Part shown: one piece after another, positions 52,221-60,884 of the stretch | Position numbering within the stretch: position 1 is the stretch's first letter | How the letters are laid out: the number at the start of each line of letters is the position of its first letter | From: Brachionus manjavacas | Lineage: Eukaryota > Rotifera > Eurotatoria > Ploima > Brachionidae | Assembly: GCA_019054805.1 (NCBI GenBank) | Contig: JAHQIY010000006.1 | Location: forward strand, 6,324,001 to 6,388,000 | Length of the DNA: 64,000 nucleotides | Direction: 5' to 3' | The notes under the pieces: model-generated | The model's input: the letters and a program-made list of their open reading frames with translations, nothing else | Told to the model about the DNA's origin: nothing | The model's database searches: none | Position numbers and translations under genes: made by a program

Positions 52221-52765
52221 TACTTTTATCTTATTTTTACTTTAAATTTTTATTTAATTTTATTCTTAATCTGATGGAGCTTTATCTCGGCACAGATAAA
52301 ACAAGCAAACACCAAACTGCTCAAATCTTTCAAGTTATTTCGGATCAGAATTAAAATTTTTATCGCTTTGAATTTTTTTTTATTTTTTAAGTAAAGGTGT
52401 ATACAATGAGAATGCAAAAAAGTAAAAATCCTTTCTGTAATTTTTAAACTTTTTTTAATTTATCAGAATTTAATTTATTTCGCCCAGCTCCTTTTCGTAC
52501 TTTATGTACCGCACAGAAAGTATCAAAAAGGCTTTTGATAATTAAAAAAAATATTTTAATTAATCCTGAATTTTTCATTAAAATAAATATTTTAATTAAT
52601 CAAAGTTATTGACAATGGAGGTCATTGAATAATTCCTAATAGAAAGGGTGTTCTTTTTTAAAATAATTTTAAGTTATGGGTAAGACATACTTTTTCATTC
52701 TTATTAAAAGTTTAAATGTTAATTTAAATTTTAATAAATATTTATCTTATCTCTTACATACCCTA

Positions 52766-52800
52766 TTCCCTAAACCAAGGCTTCGCCCTAAGACCCCGTT
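52766..52800 (+). repeat. GC-rich hairpin repeat, copy 2
   Basis: CCCTAAACCAAGGCTTCGCC then CTAAGACCCCGTT. Same sentence as 26311-26347 (minus) and 54845-54879. GGC-TTC-GCC can form a small stem-loop. It lies 20 bp left of the TIR element at 52821-54302. Confidence 0.6.
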
Positions 52801-53151
52801 TACAAAATAACAGAAAGGATGGCCCCTACCGACTTATGTGAGAAAAAATGTGTGAGCCTGACTAATTTTTCTTTTTCCGTGATTTCAGATCACGTTTTAA
52901 AATTTCTGTGATCTAAAAAATAATTGAATTAATTAAACATAGTTTATTTCTTGATCATGATACAAATAAGAATCAAATTTAAGTTATAAATAAATCATAT
53001 ATCATAAAAATATTTCAATAGCATTTCTAAATAAAGATTCTTTATTATATTAATACTAAAGCGTATTTTTCTTGTCTTTTTCCATCTAACATATTTGCTT
53101 AACTTTCAATAACAACATGTAAAAACAAAAAAAATATATATCATTTATTTA

Positions 53152-54080
53152 CAGTAGTGATTTGATACTTGTGTTTTTTCGTTAATTTAAGTAATTTTAC
53201 GTAAAAACAAAAATGCCAAAAAATTGACCAATTTTTGAAAAATTTAAAAAAACCTTCGAAGTTTAGTAAAAAAATAATTTATCAGATTTTCCTTTTTTTG
53301 CGTAAATTTACGGAAAAATCAATTTCTGAAATGGTAAAAATTTTTTATTTGATAAAATTTAAATTCAAAAAAATTAATGATTAGACAAATCTCCGTTTTT
53401 TCGATCACTATGAAAATACCTTTATCAAAAAATTAGCTTTTATGAAATTATTTTGTCAATTAGGTTTCTTTTTTTTTACCTTTTTAAGGTGCTTGAGTAA
53501 CTCATGCATTTCTTCTCATCTAAGATATTATTAAATTTGAAAATTGCTTTAATTACATCTTCTTCATCATTTGGGTCTTGAGAGAAAATAAATTTCTTTA
53601 ACTCTTTCCAAACCATTTCAATCGGATTCAAATCAGGAGAATTCGGAGGGGACTTTAACCTAAAAAAAAAACTTTATTATTAGCCATTATTTTGAAACCT
53701 TTTCCTACGGCAATGTGAAATATTAGTACAAAAAGTAAAAACGCTATTATTTTTTTTTCTAATTGTGTAAAAATGGTTCTGTAAACAGTACAATATTGTA
53801 CAAATTTTTTAGAAACGAATACCAAGCTCTGCAAAAACTCTGGAATTTATTGCATATATTAATCATATATTTTTAAAAAATTATAGCGTTTTCACTTATT
53901 GTTATGTAATTTTTGTACTAATATTTCACATTGCCTTTCCTATCCATTTTATTCCATTTCTTTCTAAGTAATAATGGCGAATCGCAAACTTATGTTTTGG
54001 GTTATTATCTTGGTGCAACTTAAAATAAATAAAATTTTTCTTAAAGCAAATGGGATCAAATATATTTTTTTGCTATTAAT
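53152..54080 (-). pseudogene. Tc1/mariner-like element with transposase remnant, MITE inside
   Basis: The left end reads TA-CAGTAGTGATTTGATACTTG, related to the TIR of the intronic element at 5843-6919. On the minus strand the transposase reads LHQDNNPKHKF (second catalytic Asp), NGIKWIGKGF interrupted by a MITE, then PPNSPDLNPIEMVWKELKKF (third acidic residue) and CMSYSSTLKR at the end. The right TIR is not found. This is a DD(34-37)E-type Tc1/mariner transposase fragment. Confidence 0.7.
53708..53935. mobile_element. MITE with GGCAATGTGAAATATTAG termini
   Basis: Left end GGCAATGTGAAATATTAG and reverse complement of right end the same, continuing ACAAAAA...GTAAAAACGCTAT / GTGAAAACGCTAT. TTTCCTA flanks both sides, a 7-bp (or 8-bp with one mismatch) target duplication. 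Excising it rejoins the transposase frame of the surrounding mariner-like element. Confidence 0.75.
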
Positions 54081-54443
54081 AAAATGCTATTTATCGAATA
54101 GAAAATAATACCGCGAATTTAGCAGATCCTTTTGAAGATATGCCAAACTTAAGATAACAAAACAAAGATCACCGAAATTTAGCTCATAAAACGTGATCTG
54201 AAGATCACATAATTTTTACAGATGAGCTGGGATCACGAAAAAAGAAAAATTAGTCAATTTTACACATTTTTGTGAACTTAGCTCACCTAAGTCGGTAGGG
54301 CCAAAAGATGCCTTTTCTTACCTAAATCTTGAAGATAAATTAAAAAAAAAATACAGAAAGTATAATCCTTATTTTTATTTTATCACTGTCAATAGATGAT
54401 TAATCAATAGTTTTTAAATATTAATTTTAAATTTCAACTGATC

Positions 54444-54474
54444 CTCAAACCCGGGCTCCTGCCCGGATCCCGTT
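54444..54474 (+). repeat. GC-rich hairpin repeat, short form
   Basis: TCAAACCCGGGCTCCTGCCC then GGATCCCGTTT. The CCGGGC/GCCCGG arms form a stem. It shares layout with the copies at 52766 and 54845 but has a different loop. Confidence 0.5.
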
Positions 54475-54676
54475 TAATTTTGATATAATTATTAAAATAA
54501 CAATAGAGTACAAAAATTTCAAAAAGGAAAATGTTTTTTTGAATGTTAAATCTCACTTAATTGATTTTTAAAATTTATTTTAATATTATTATTTGTTTAG
54601 ATTTAATTTTTATGATAGCTAAAAAAAACGATTCTCACTTAAGTTTTAGTTTAATTTAAGATGAATAAAGTTCATT

Positions 54677-55000
54677 CAGGTATGGACAACATTTTTTTAA
54701 ATACAATTATTCAGTAATTCAAATATTATTAATTTCAACTAATTTTTCAACTGTATGACTATTCGATTATTCGATTATTCAGCTTTTCGGGGAAGTAATT
54801 CAGAATAAATTTATTAAGATCTCTCTTTGCGTCTAATTAACCGGATTCCCTAAACCATGGCTGCGGCCCAGACCCCGTTCAATCCCAAGTTTGTTTAAAC
54901 AAAATTCTACCGGAAATTATTTGAAAATTTAACAATCATTTAATAGTTGAATAATCGAATAATCGAATAATTGGTAAATATCGAATTTTGTCCATGACTG
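54677..55000. mobile_element. MITE with ATGGACAA termini
   Basis: Left end CAGGTATGGACAACAT and reverse complement of right end CAGTCATGGACAAAATTCGA. Interior repeats CGATTATT / AATAATCG words on both arms. A GC-rich hairpin repeat (54845-54879) sits in its middle. CAG termini suggest hAT affinity; no target duplication found. Confidence 0.5.
54845..54879 (+). repeat. GC-rich hairpin repeat, copy 3
   Basis: TTCCCTAAACCATGGCTGCGG then CCCAGACCCCGTT. Matches copies at 26311-26347 (minus) and 52766-52800, located between the arms of a MITE. Confidence 0.6.
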
Positions 55001-55038
55001 ACATTACGAGACTCTGATTATTAGTCGTTTAGTTTATT

Positions 55039-55148
55039 CAGAGTTAAAAAGCTTTAAGTACTTCAAAAAGTAAAGTTCCATAAAAGTCCTGAGTTTAAAA
55101 AAAATAAATTAAGTTTTTGGCCTTGACTTGAGACTTTGAACAACTCTG
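55039..55148. mobile_element. short hAT-type MITE, third family member
   Basis: The reverse complement of the right end is CAGAGTTGTTCAAAGTCTCA, and the left end begins CAGAGTTAAAAAGC. AAGTCAAG words match the members at 12208 and 51342. At 110 bp it is a deletion form. A fourth, end-less trace may lie near 56590-56650. Confidence 0.55.
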
Positions 55149-55555
55149 ATTTATCTGCACTTTTTTCATCTTTTACATCTAGATACATTTAGTAAGATAT
55201 ATTTTGAGTTAAAATCCATGTTTCTTTAATATATATTAGTCACTAGAAAATCTAAATTTATTTGATCGAAACATTTATCTTGCAAAATAAAGGTAAATAA
55301 AATTGATAAAATTTTATTAATATAAAAAACAAAAAATTTTGTTTTGCATTAATATTTGATAAATATATTTTTATGATTATTATTCGATGTCACATAAATT
55401 TTCAATGAGGATGTCTTTTTGAAGCTAAAGGACAATTTTCCATCAATTTTCATCACTCTTTGTCTTTAAATTGACTTCGACATCACACTTAGATATTTTT
55501 TTGATTCTTAGTAAAAAATTCAGATTTTTTTTTTCAATTTCGATAATAGGATTTA

Positions 55556-56419
55556 CAGTGTTGCTACGACACCTTGAAATCAGTATTTGAAAACATTAAG
55601 TACGAAAATGTTAAATTATTTTCTTAAATACAAAAATTATCAAAAATCATTTATAAAGAGCTCTATAAAAAAAAGACATACAATCAGAATTTAATGATCT
55701 GACCAGTCACCATTTCTTTCACTTAAAATCTCAACTACCTAGAAATATTTTTTTAAAAAATTAAATAATAATAATTTTTTAATATTTTTTACATATATAA
55801 GATGATTTATATATTTCTTACATTTTTCAACTGTCAAAGTTTTTTGAAATGCTTAATATCAAAAGTAAAATAATATGCTTTAAATGAAATCAAAAGTTAG
55901 ACATAAATTTTTTTTAAAAAGCAGGGTTTGTAAAATTTATTCCCAAACGATCAAGATTCAAAGAAGCTTGGGACAAGACAGCTAACAGCTTAAAAGCAAA
56001 AAAAGCTAGAAAATAAAATTTATTTTGTAAATAATGTTTAAATATTAATTTTCATAATTTGTTTAGAAAAAAAATTGAATGAAATAATAAAAAATCCATT
56101 TTTCCTTTTCTGTTGAATTTTTACCATTTTTTACCTTTTTTTACAAGAATTTACCGAAATTTACGTCAATTTTTGTCAAAAAAATTTTTTTTGTTTTCCT
56201 TTTTCAAAAATTTAAAAAAAAGATTTTTTTCATGAAAATCGGTTTTTTTCGAGAAATTTTGGAATTTTTTTTTTCACTGAATTTCACAGTAATTATCGTT
56301 ATTTTACGAAAAATACCCTTTTTTAGATTACCATATTTTACGGTAAATATGGTAAAATATCGTGAATTTACCATAATTTACGTAAAATATGGTGAATTCA
56401 AAGTATCGTAGCAGCACTG
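55556..56419. mobile_element. Tc1/mariner-like element with CAGTGTTGCTACGA termini
   Basis: The left end reads TA-CAGTGTTGCTACGACACC and the reverse complement of the right end TA-CAGTGCTGCTACGATAC. TA flanks both sides. The right arm is rich in TTTACC/GGTAAA words as in the element at 5843-6919. A short frame at 55915-56015 (KFIPKRSRFKEAWDKTA) may be a remnant of its gene but is not diagnostic. Confidence 0.65.
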
Positions 56420-57949
56420 TATTATGTGATATTAATCACGAAATCAAATTTTTTCTAAAAAAACGATCTAGAAAATTTCAAACGCTAAGTTGAGAATAAA
56501 AATCTAAAAAAATTCACTTAAAAATCATCTCGTTTTTTTTAAATAAATATTTGAATTTTTAGTGTTCCATTTATTTCAAAGGCTTTAAAATGACTTTAAA
56601 AAATTTCAAGTCAAATCAAACAAGTTGACTTTGAAAAGACTTTTGCTCAAGTCTGGTACGATTTAAAACTAATTTCATTTTCTTTCTTCCTCTTCTCCAC
56701 TTTTCCTGTTCATCTTCTTCATGGGAATGAGAAAACTAGCAAATAATACTAAAACAAAATTTACGAAAAATATTGATAATTTTAATTTTATTTAATCAAA
56801 TATCTAAAAATTTATTTCTTGGATTAGAACAATTGAATTTAGTTTTTTTTTGATTTGAGCAAATGAATGTAAAAAGGTCTTTTACTAACATGGACACTAG
56901 CTATTTGATTAAAATTGAAAATTAAAAAAAATACATTTTATCGTTTTCATTATTTATATTTGAAATTGAATTCTTCGTAACATTATTTTGACGTTTTGAA
57001 TATTTTAATGACTTTATTTTTAATTTGATATCTTGCTAATTTTTTATTTTTTTTCCTTATTTACTCTTTGTGGAGCATAGGGTCATTAAATTTTATGCTG
57101 GAGAATCTTCAATGGTTGATAAATAAATTTAGTACTTTGCATATTTGTAGCGTTTTTGAAGTGACTTGATTGAGGTGACAACATGATCCATGTCCGATAC
57201 CTCCTTATTTTCAATTTAAACTTTCTTTTTTAGAAATTTACAGCAATTTTTTGCTGAGCTTGATTTTTCAACTTTACTATCTTAGAAATTCTCTTGAATC
57301 AATTCAATTTTACTATTTTTTCTATTTTAGTGAAATTTCTCTCAGATCAATTTTACTATTCATTTTTTTGGAAAATTCACAAAGAGTTCATTAATCTATT
57401 TAATTAATTTATTAAGAGAATTTCTAAAATAGTAAAATAGCAAAATTGATCTGAGAGAAAATTTCACTAAAATAGTAATTTTTTTGTCAACTGGACATTT
57501 ATCGACAACAAAGTTTTTATCAGCTGGTACATTTCAGAGAATAAATTTTAGATCTTAAACAAAAAAGTTTTAATTTTATGTTGAATGTTCCAAAATTCAC
57601 AATGCCGAGATTGAGCTTATTTTTTTGTAATATTTTTAAGGTAATGAACATGTGCTTCTGAAGCTAAAAACGGTATAAAAAGGTATCTTGTTTGATTCAC
57701 TCATTTATTAAATAACTTAGCTGCGTAAAGTTGTGAGTTTAAATTTAATTTCTAATTAATTTAAAGCACAAAAATTTATTTAGGAATCCAAAAATAAAAA
57801 AAAATTTAAAAACTAAGTCATGTTGTATACAAAAAAAGGTTTTTAAAAATTCAGTATGGTCAATTTCTAAATTGATTTACTTGTAAATAAAAAGATTTCT
57901 ATTCAATATTGTACAATTTTACAAAAAATGCTACAAAAAAATTTTGTAA
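56420..57949. other. AT-rich gap, with inverted repeat near 57320-57480
   Basis: The words CTATTTTAGTGAAATTT and TCTCAGATCAATTTT at 57320-57360 recur inverted at 57425-57478, forming a palindrome with a loop of about 60 bp. Around it the words TTTTACTAT and TAGAAATTCTC repeat. No coding content seen. The left part may carry a fourth AAGTC-type MITE trace. Confidence 0.4.
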
Positions 57950-60076
57950 TTAATTTTTAGCGGCTAGCTTGGCTCTTTGCGCTCTAGTTAGAACTCTTTG
58001 TCCCGAGACCCTTTTCTCCTCTTGATTAGAATCTTGAGTCGCCTCTTTGGCCTTTCGACCTCTTCTTCCTTTAGTCAACGTATTCTTATTTTCACTATTT
58101 TCACAATCATTTTCGCTGCTCTGTTTTGCCTTTCGTCCTCGTTTACCCTTCAACAAGGCTACATCGTTTGGCTTCACTACTTCTTGCTCTTCAACTTGAT
58201 TCTCTTCTTTTTTTTCCTCCATTCCATTTTCTCTTTTTTCCTCCATTCCATTTTCTCTTTTTTCCTCCATTCCATTTTCTCTTTTTTCCTCCATTCCATT
58301 TTCTCTTTTTTCCTCCATTTCATTTTCTCTTTTTTCTTCCACCACATCTTCTTTGTATTCTTCTATTCCATATTCCTTCTTTTCCTCCATTCCATTTTCC
58401 TTCTTTTCCTCCATTCCATTTTCCTTCTTTTCCTCCATTCCGTTTTCTCTTTTTTCCTCCATTCCATATTTCTTCTTTTCCTCCATTCCGTTTTCTCTTT
58501 TTTCCTCCATTCCATATTTCTTCTTTTCTTCCATTCCATTTTCTTTTTTTTCCTCCATTCCATTTTCCTTCTTTTCTTCCATTCCTTTTTCCTTCTTTTC
58601 CTCCATTCCGTTTTCTCTTTTTTCTTCCACCACATCTTCTTTGTATTCCTTCTTTTCCTCCATTCCATTTTCATTCTTTTCATCCATTCCATTTTCTCTT
58701 TTTTCTTCCACCACATCTTCTTTGTTTTCCTCCATTCCATTTTCCTTCTTTTCTTCCATTTCATTTTCTCTATTTCCCTCCATCCCATCTTTTTTATTAT
58801 TTTCCTCAATCTCTACTTGCTTGGCCGCCTTTTTCGATGACAAATCATCGTCATCTTGTTTGATTGAGTCATCATTAAAATCAGTTTGTAGAGAAATTTC
58901 TTTGCATTCGTAGACCTCATTTTCATCCATGTCTGCATTTGTGTTCTCTTCATTAACAAAATTCTTCTCATCATCTTCTGTGACCTCAAACGGAATGGTA
59001 TAGTCCGGATTTTTCGACTCTTTACGAACTTCATCTTCCGACACATTTGTCGCAAGTTCTTCTTCACATTTCTCTTCAACATCTACTTGCCTTTCTTTTT
59101 CTCCGTCCTCTGTCTTCAAAGGGTCCGATAACTTGGAATTCTCTCTTAATTCAGAAGCTAACTGTTTACTATCTTCCTCAGCCATTACATTCTTCTCTTC
59201 AGATTGCTTCATATCCTTGAGGCTAGATTTCAGTTGCTCACCAACAGCCGATTCAATTTTATCAGTGTCTAAATTTAGTTGTACAGGTTGAGTAGAGCCG
59301 TGAGATGGACTATTCACATTGACCACTATTTCGAGCTTGAACGATTTTGTTTCGCTCTCACTCTTATTTTTGTCTTTGAGCAAATATTTTAGCAAATTGT
59401 TGGGATCAATAGTTCTAACTTTGAGATCTTGTTCGCTGAGTTTTTCTTCTTCTTCTTCAATTTTGTCCCTGTTGAGCAAATGTTGAAGCAACTTGGGAGT
59501 CATTAGGACGCAGCCCGATTCCATTTCATTCAAAAAGCTTAATCTAGTGGCCGACTGGTTAAGCAGCTTGATTGACCGGCGTTTTATTGACTTGGCACAG
59601 TCGACAGTGCGTGATAGCTTTTTCTGGTCGATTAGAGTTGGCCGTCGTGAAGGCGTGTGAATGTTGGAAGGGTTGGCGAGTCGGGAATTGAAGTTTGCCT
59701 TGAAAGTTGACGGGGTTTTTGGCAAAGGGGCTTTGTGAGTGTTTAGAGTGGGACCGGTCTTGGCAGAAGCGAATCTGTTTGATGAAGGTGTTGTGGGAAG
59801 TCTATGGATGGGTGTTTTTGGCAATTGATTAGTTGATTTGTTCATAGAGCTGTTGAAAGAGCGAGCCGAATTGGTGGTGGACATGAAGCGGCTTGTTGGA
59901 GTGTTCAGTGATGGGGTTTTGGGGGTGAGTTTATTGGAGAATCGAGACTGGCTGTTCATGGGTATTTTAGAGCTGGAGCGAGGTGTTTGAGATAATTGGG
60001 GAACTCGTGATTTCAGCGAAGGAGTTTTGAGGCCTGAGGTCGGCACTTCTGCAAGGTTCCTAGATACTGTGCTCAT
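57950..60076 (-). CDS. TP-rich, AT-hook nuclear protein with coding minisatellite
   Basis: An intronless 708-residue frame from an ATG at 60076. Residues 1-180 are basic and hold many [ST]P sites (TPSLK, TPRSSSK, TPKTPS, TPIHR), typical of CDK-phosphorylated chromatin or spindle proteins. A more ordered part follows (LNEMESGCVLMTPKLLQHLL), then an acidic region. About residues 425-622 are an eight-residue repeat with consensus MEEK[KR]ENG, about 24 units, likely a long charged helix. Two AT-hook-like motifs (GKRGRKAK, GRRGRKAK) precede the end TRAQRAKLAAKN. Inferred: DNA-associated, cell-cycle regulated. I do not recognise a named orthologue. An octamer ATGCAAAT at about 60195 lies upstream of the start. 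Confidence 0.75.
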   Translation of the reverse strand: MSTVSRNLAEVPTSGLKTPSLKSRVPQLSQTPRSSSKIPMNSQSRFSNKLTPKTPSLNTPTSRFMSTTNSARSFNSSMNKSTNQLPKTPIHRLPTTPSSNRFASAKTGPTLNTHKAPLPKTPSTFKANFNSRLANPSNIHTPSRRPTLIDQKKLSRTVDCAKSIKRRSIKLLNQSATRLSFLNEMESGCVLMTPKLLQHLLNRDKIEEEEEKLSEQDLKVRTIDPNNLLKYLLKDKNKSESETKSFKLEIVVNVNSPSHGSTQPVQLNLDTDKIESAVGEQLKSSLKDMKQSEEKNVMAEEDSKQLASELRENSKLSDPLKTEDGEKERQVDVEEKCEEELATNVSEDEVRKESKNPDYTIPFEVTEDDEKNFVNEENTNADMDENEVYECKEISLQTDFNDDSIKQDDDDLSSKKAAKQVEIEENNKKDGMEGNRENEMEEKKENGMEENKEDVVEEKRENGMDEKNENGMEEKKEYKEDVVEEKRENGMEEKKEKGMEEKKENGMEEKKENGMEEKKKYGMEEKRENGMEEKKKYGMEEKRENGMEEKKENGMEEKKENGMEEKKEYGIEEYKEDVVEEKRENEMEEKRENGMEEKRENGMEEKRENGMEEKRENGMEEKKEENQVEEQEVVKPNDVALLKGKRGRKAKQSSENDCENSENKNTLTKGRRGRKAKEATQDSNQEEKRVSGQRVLTRAQRAKLAAKN
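58200..58790 (-). repeat. 24-bp coding minisatellite
   Basis: The unit on the coding strand is ATGGAGGAAAAAAGAGAAAA then TGGA, about 24 copies, with variants in the Lys/Arg and Gly/Glu codons. A longer block encoding KEDVVEEKREN recurs three times (near 58335, 58635 and 58710), showing higher-order duplication. The reverse strand is open in more than one frame because of this periodicity, without being coding. Confidence 0.85.
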
Positions 60077-60884
60077 TTTTTTGCTGAAATTATATTTTTT
60101 GACAGTAAATAATGTTTATTTAGTGATTTGGTTCTAGACTGATTGAATTGAAAATTCGTTATTTGAAAAAGGCGGTTGAGTCCAATTCAACGGTTATGCA
60201 AATCGATTATTATAATTAGAGATTCATTTATGTCTGTTAGTTTAAAAAAGGTCAAGGATCAATTAAATTTTTAGTTCAATATAAACTTAACTAAAGGTCA
60301 GTGGTTGCAAAAAATGACAATAAAATGAGGCATAGTTTTTCGTAAGTAGATAAATATTTTTTTTAGTAGAAAATTTTATCTAAAAAAAGTAGATAAAATG
60401 AATCATTTATTTTTTTATTTAATTGTTTCCTGGGGTCTAGTCCATTAGGTGAACAATTTTATAAATAGGTGAACATGTTAAAAAAAGTTTAATTAAAAAA
60501 AATTTATTTGTGTTTTCGAATAAAGAATTTTATGTCTTGTTTCTTGTTAAATTAAAAACTTTTACTTATGACCGAGTTTTATGGCCTTTTATATCACGCT
60601 CACCTTCAAATAAGCGTAATTCATATTCTTCAGATTCAAAAACTTTTTTCATTTTTTTCTATTAAATTTCAAAAAAATTTTAAAAAATTTTTTGATTTCA
60701 AAAAAAGAATATTTATATTAACATTTAAATTTGCAACATTATTCTTACAAATTTGGATTCTTTTTGGCAAATTAAAAAGGTAGGTGAACAATTTAAAAAA
60801 CAATAGTTGTTAACCTATAAGGGAAAAAATATTTAGGTGAACAATTTGTTCACTTATTCACGAAATTTTTTTATTTTATCGAAC
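60077..60884. other. AT-rich gap with GGTGAACAA keyword repeats
   Basis: TAGGTGAACAA or close forms occur at about 60448, 60467, 60781 and 60835, with a final GTTCACTTATTCACG at about 60850. The same word builds the MITE at 38997-39373. Presumed promoter of the TP-rich gene lies at 60077-60250. Confidence 0.4.

Larger units (their letters stand above)
51190..52312 (+). pseudogene. Jockey-like LINE remnant with two nested insertions
   Basis: The plus strand at 51205-51300 reads FQVDSFADDLVTFEQM and KMALQAEDE, a decayed form of the FADDLVTF ... KWLFKWKMK block of the copy at 60885-63380. The 3' end CTGATGGAGCTTTATCTCGG at 52271 with ACAGATAAAACAAGCAAAC is the family terminus. Between them lie a hAT-type MITE (51342-51561) and a MULE-like element (about 51660-52220), both inserted into this LINE. 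Confidence 0.6.
52821..54302. mobile_element. TIR element with nested mariner-like insertion
   Basis: The left end GGCCCCTACCGACTTATGTG and the reverse complement of the right end GGCCCTACCGACTTAGGTG are followed by GACTAATTTTTCTTTTT-CGTGAT in both arms, for an inverted repeat of about 90 bp. The flanks AAAGGAT and AAAAGAT may be an imperfect target duplication. Subterminal GTGATCTGAAGATCAC-type palindromes occur. The superfamily is not clear because the core has been replaced by a mariner-like insertion. Confidence 0.65.

Noticed and set aside
58126-58913. Long open frames on the plus strand opposite the TP-rich gene (Phe/Ser/Pro/His-rich repeats)
   Set aside because: They are by-products of the 24-bp coding minisatellite on the minus strand, where the period keeps several frames open. 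Their composition is not protein-like and they lack N- and C-terminal context.
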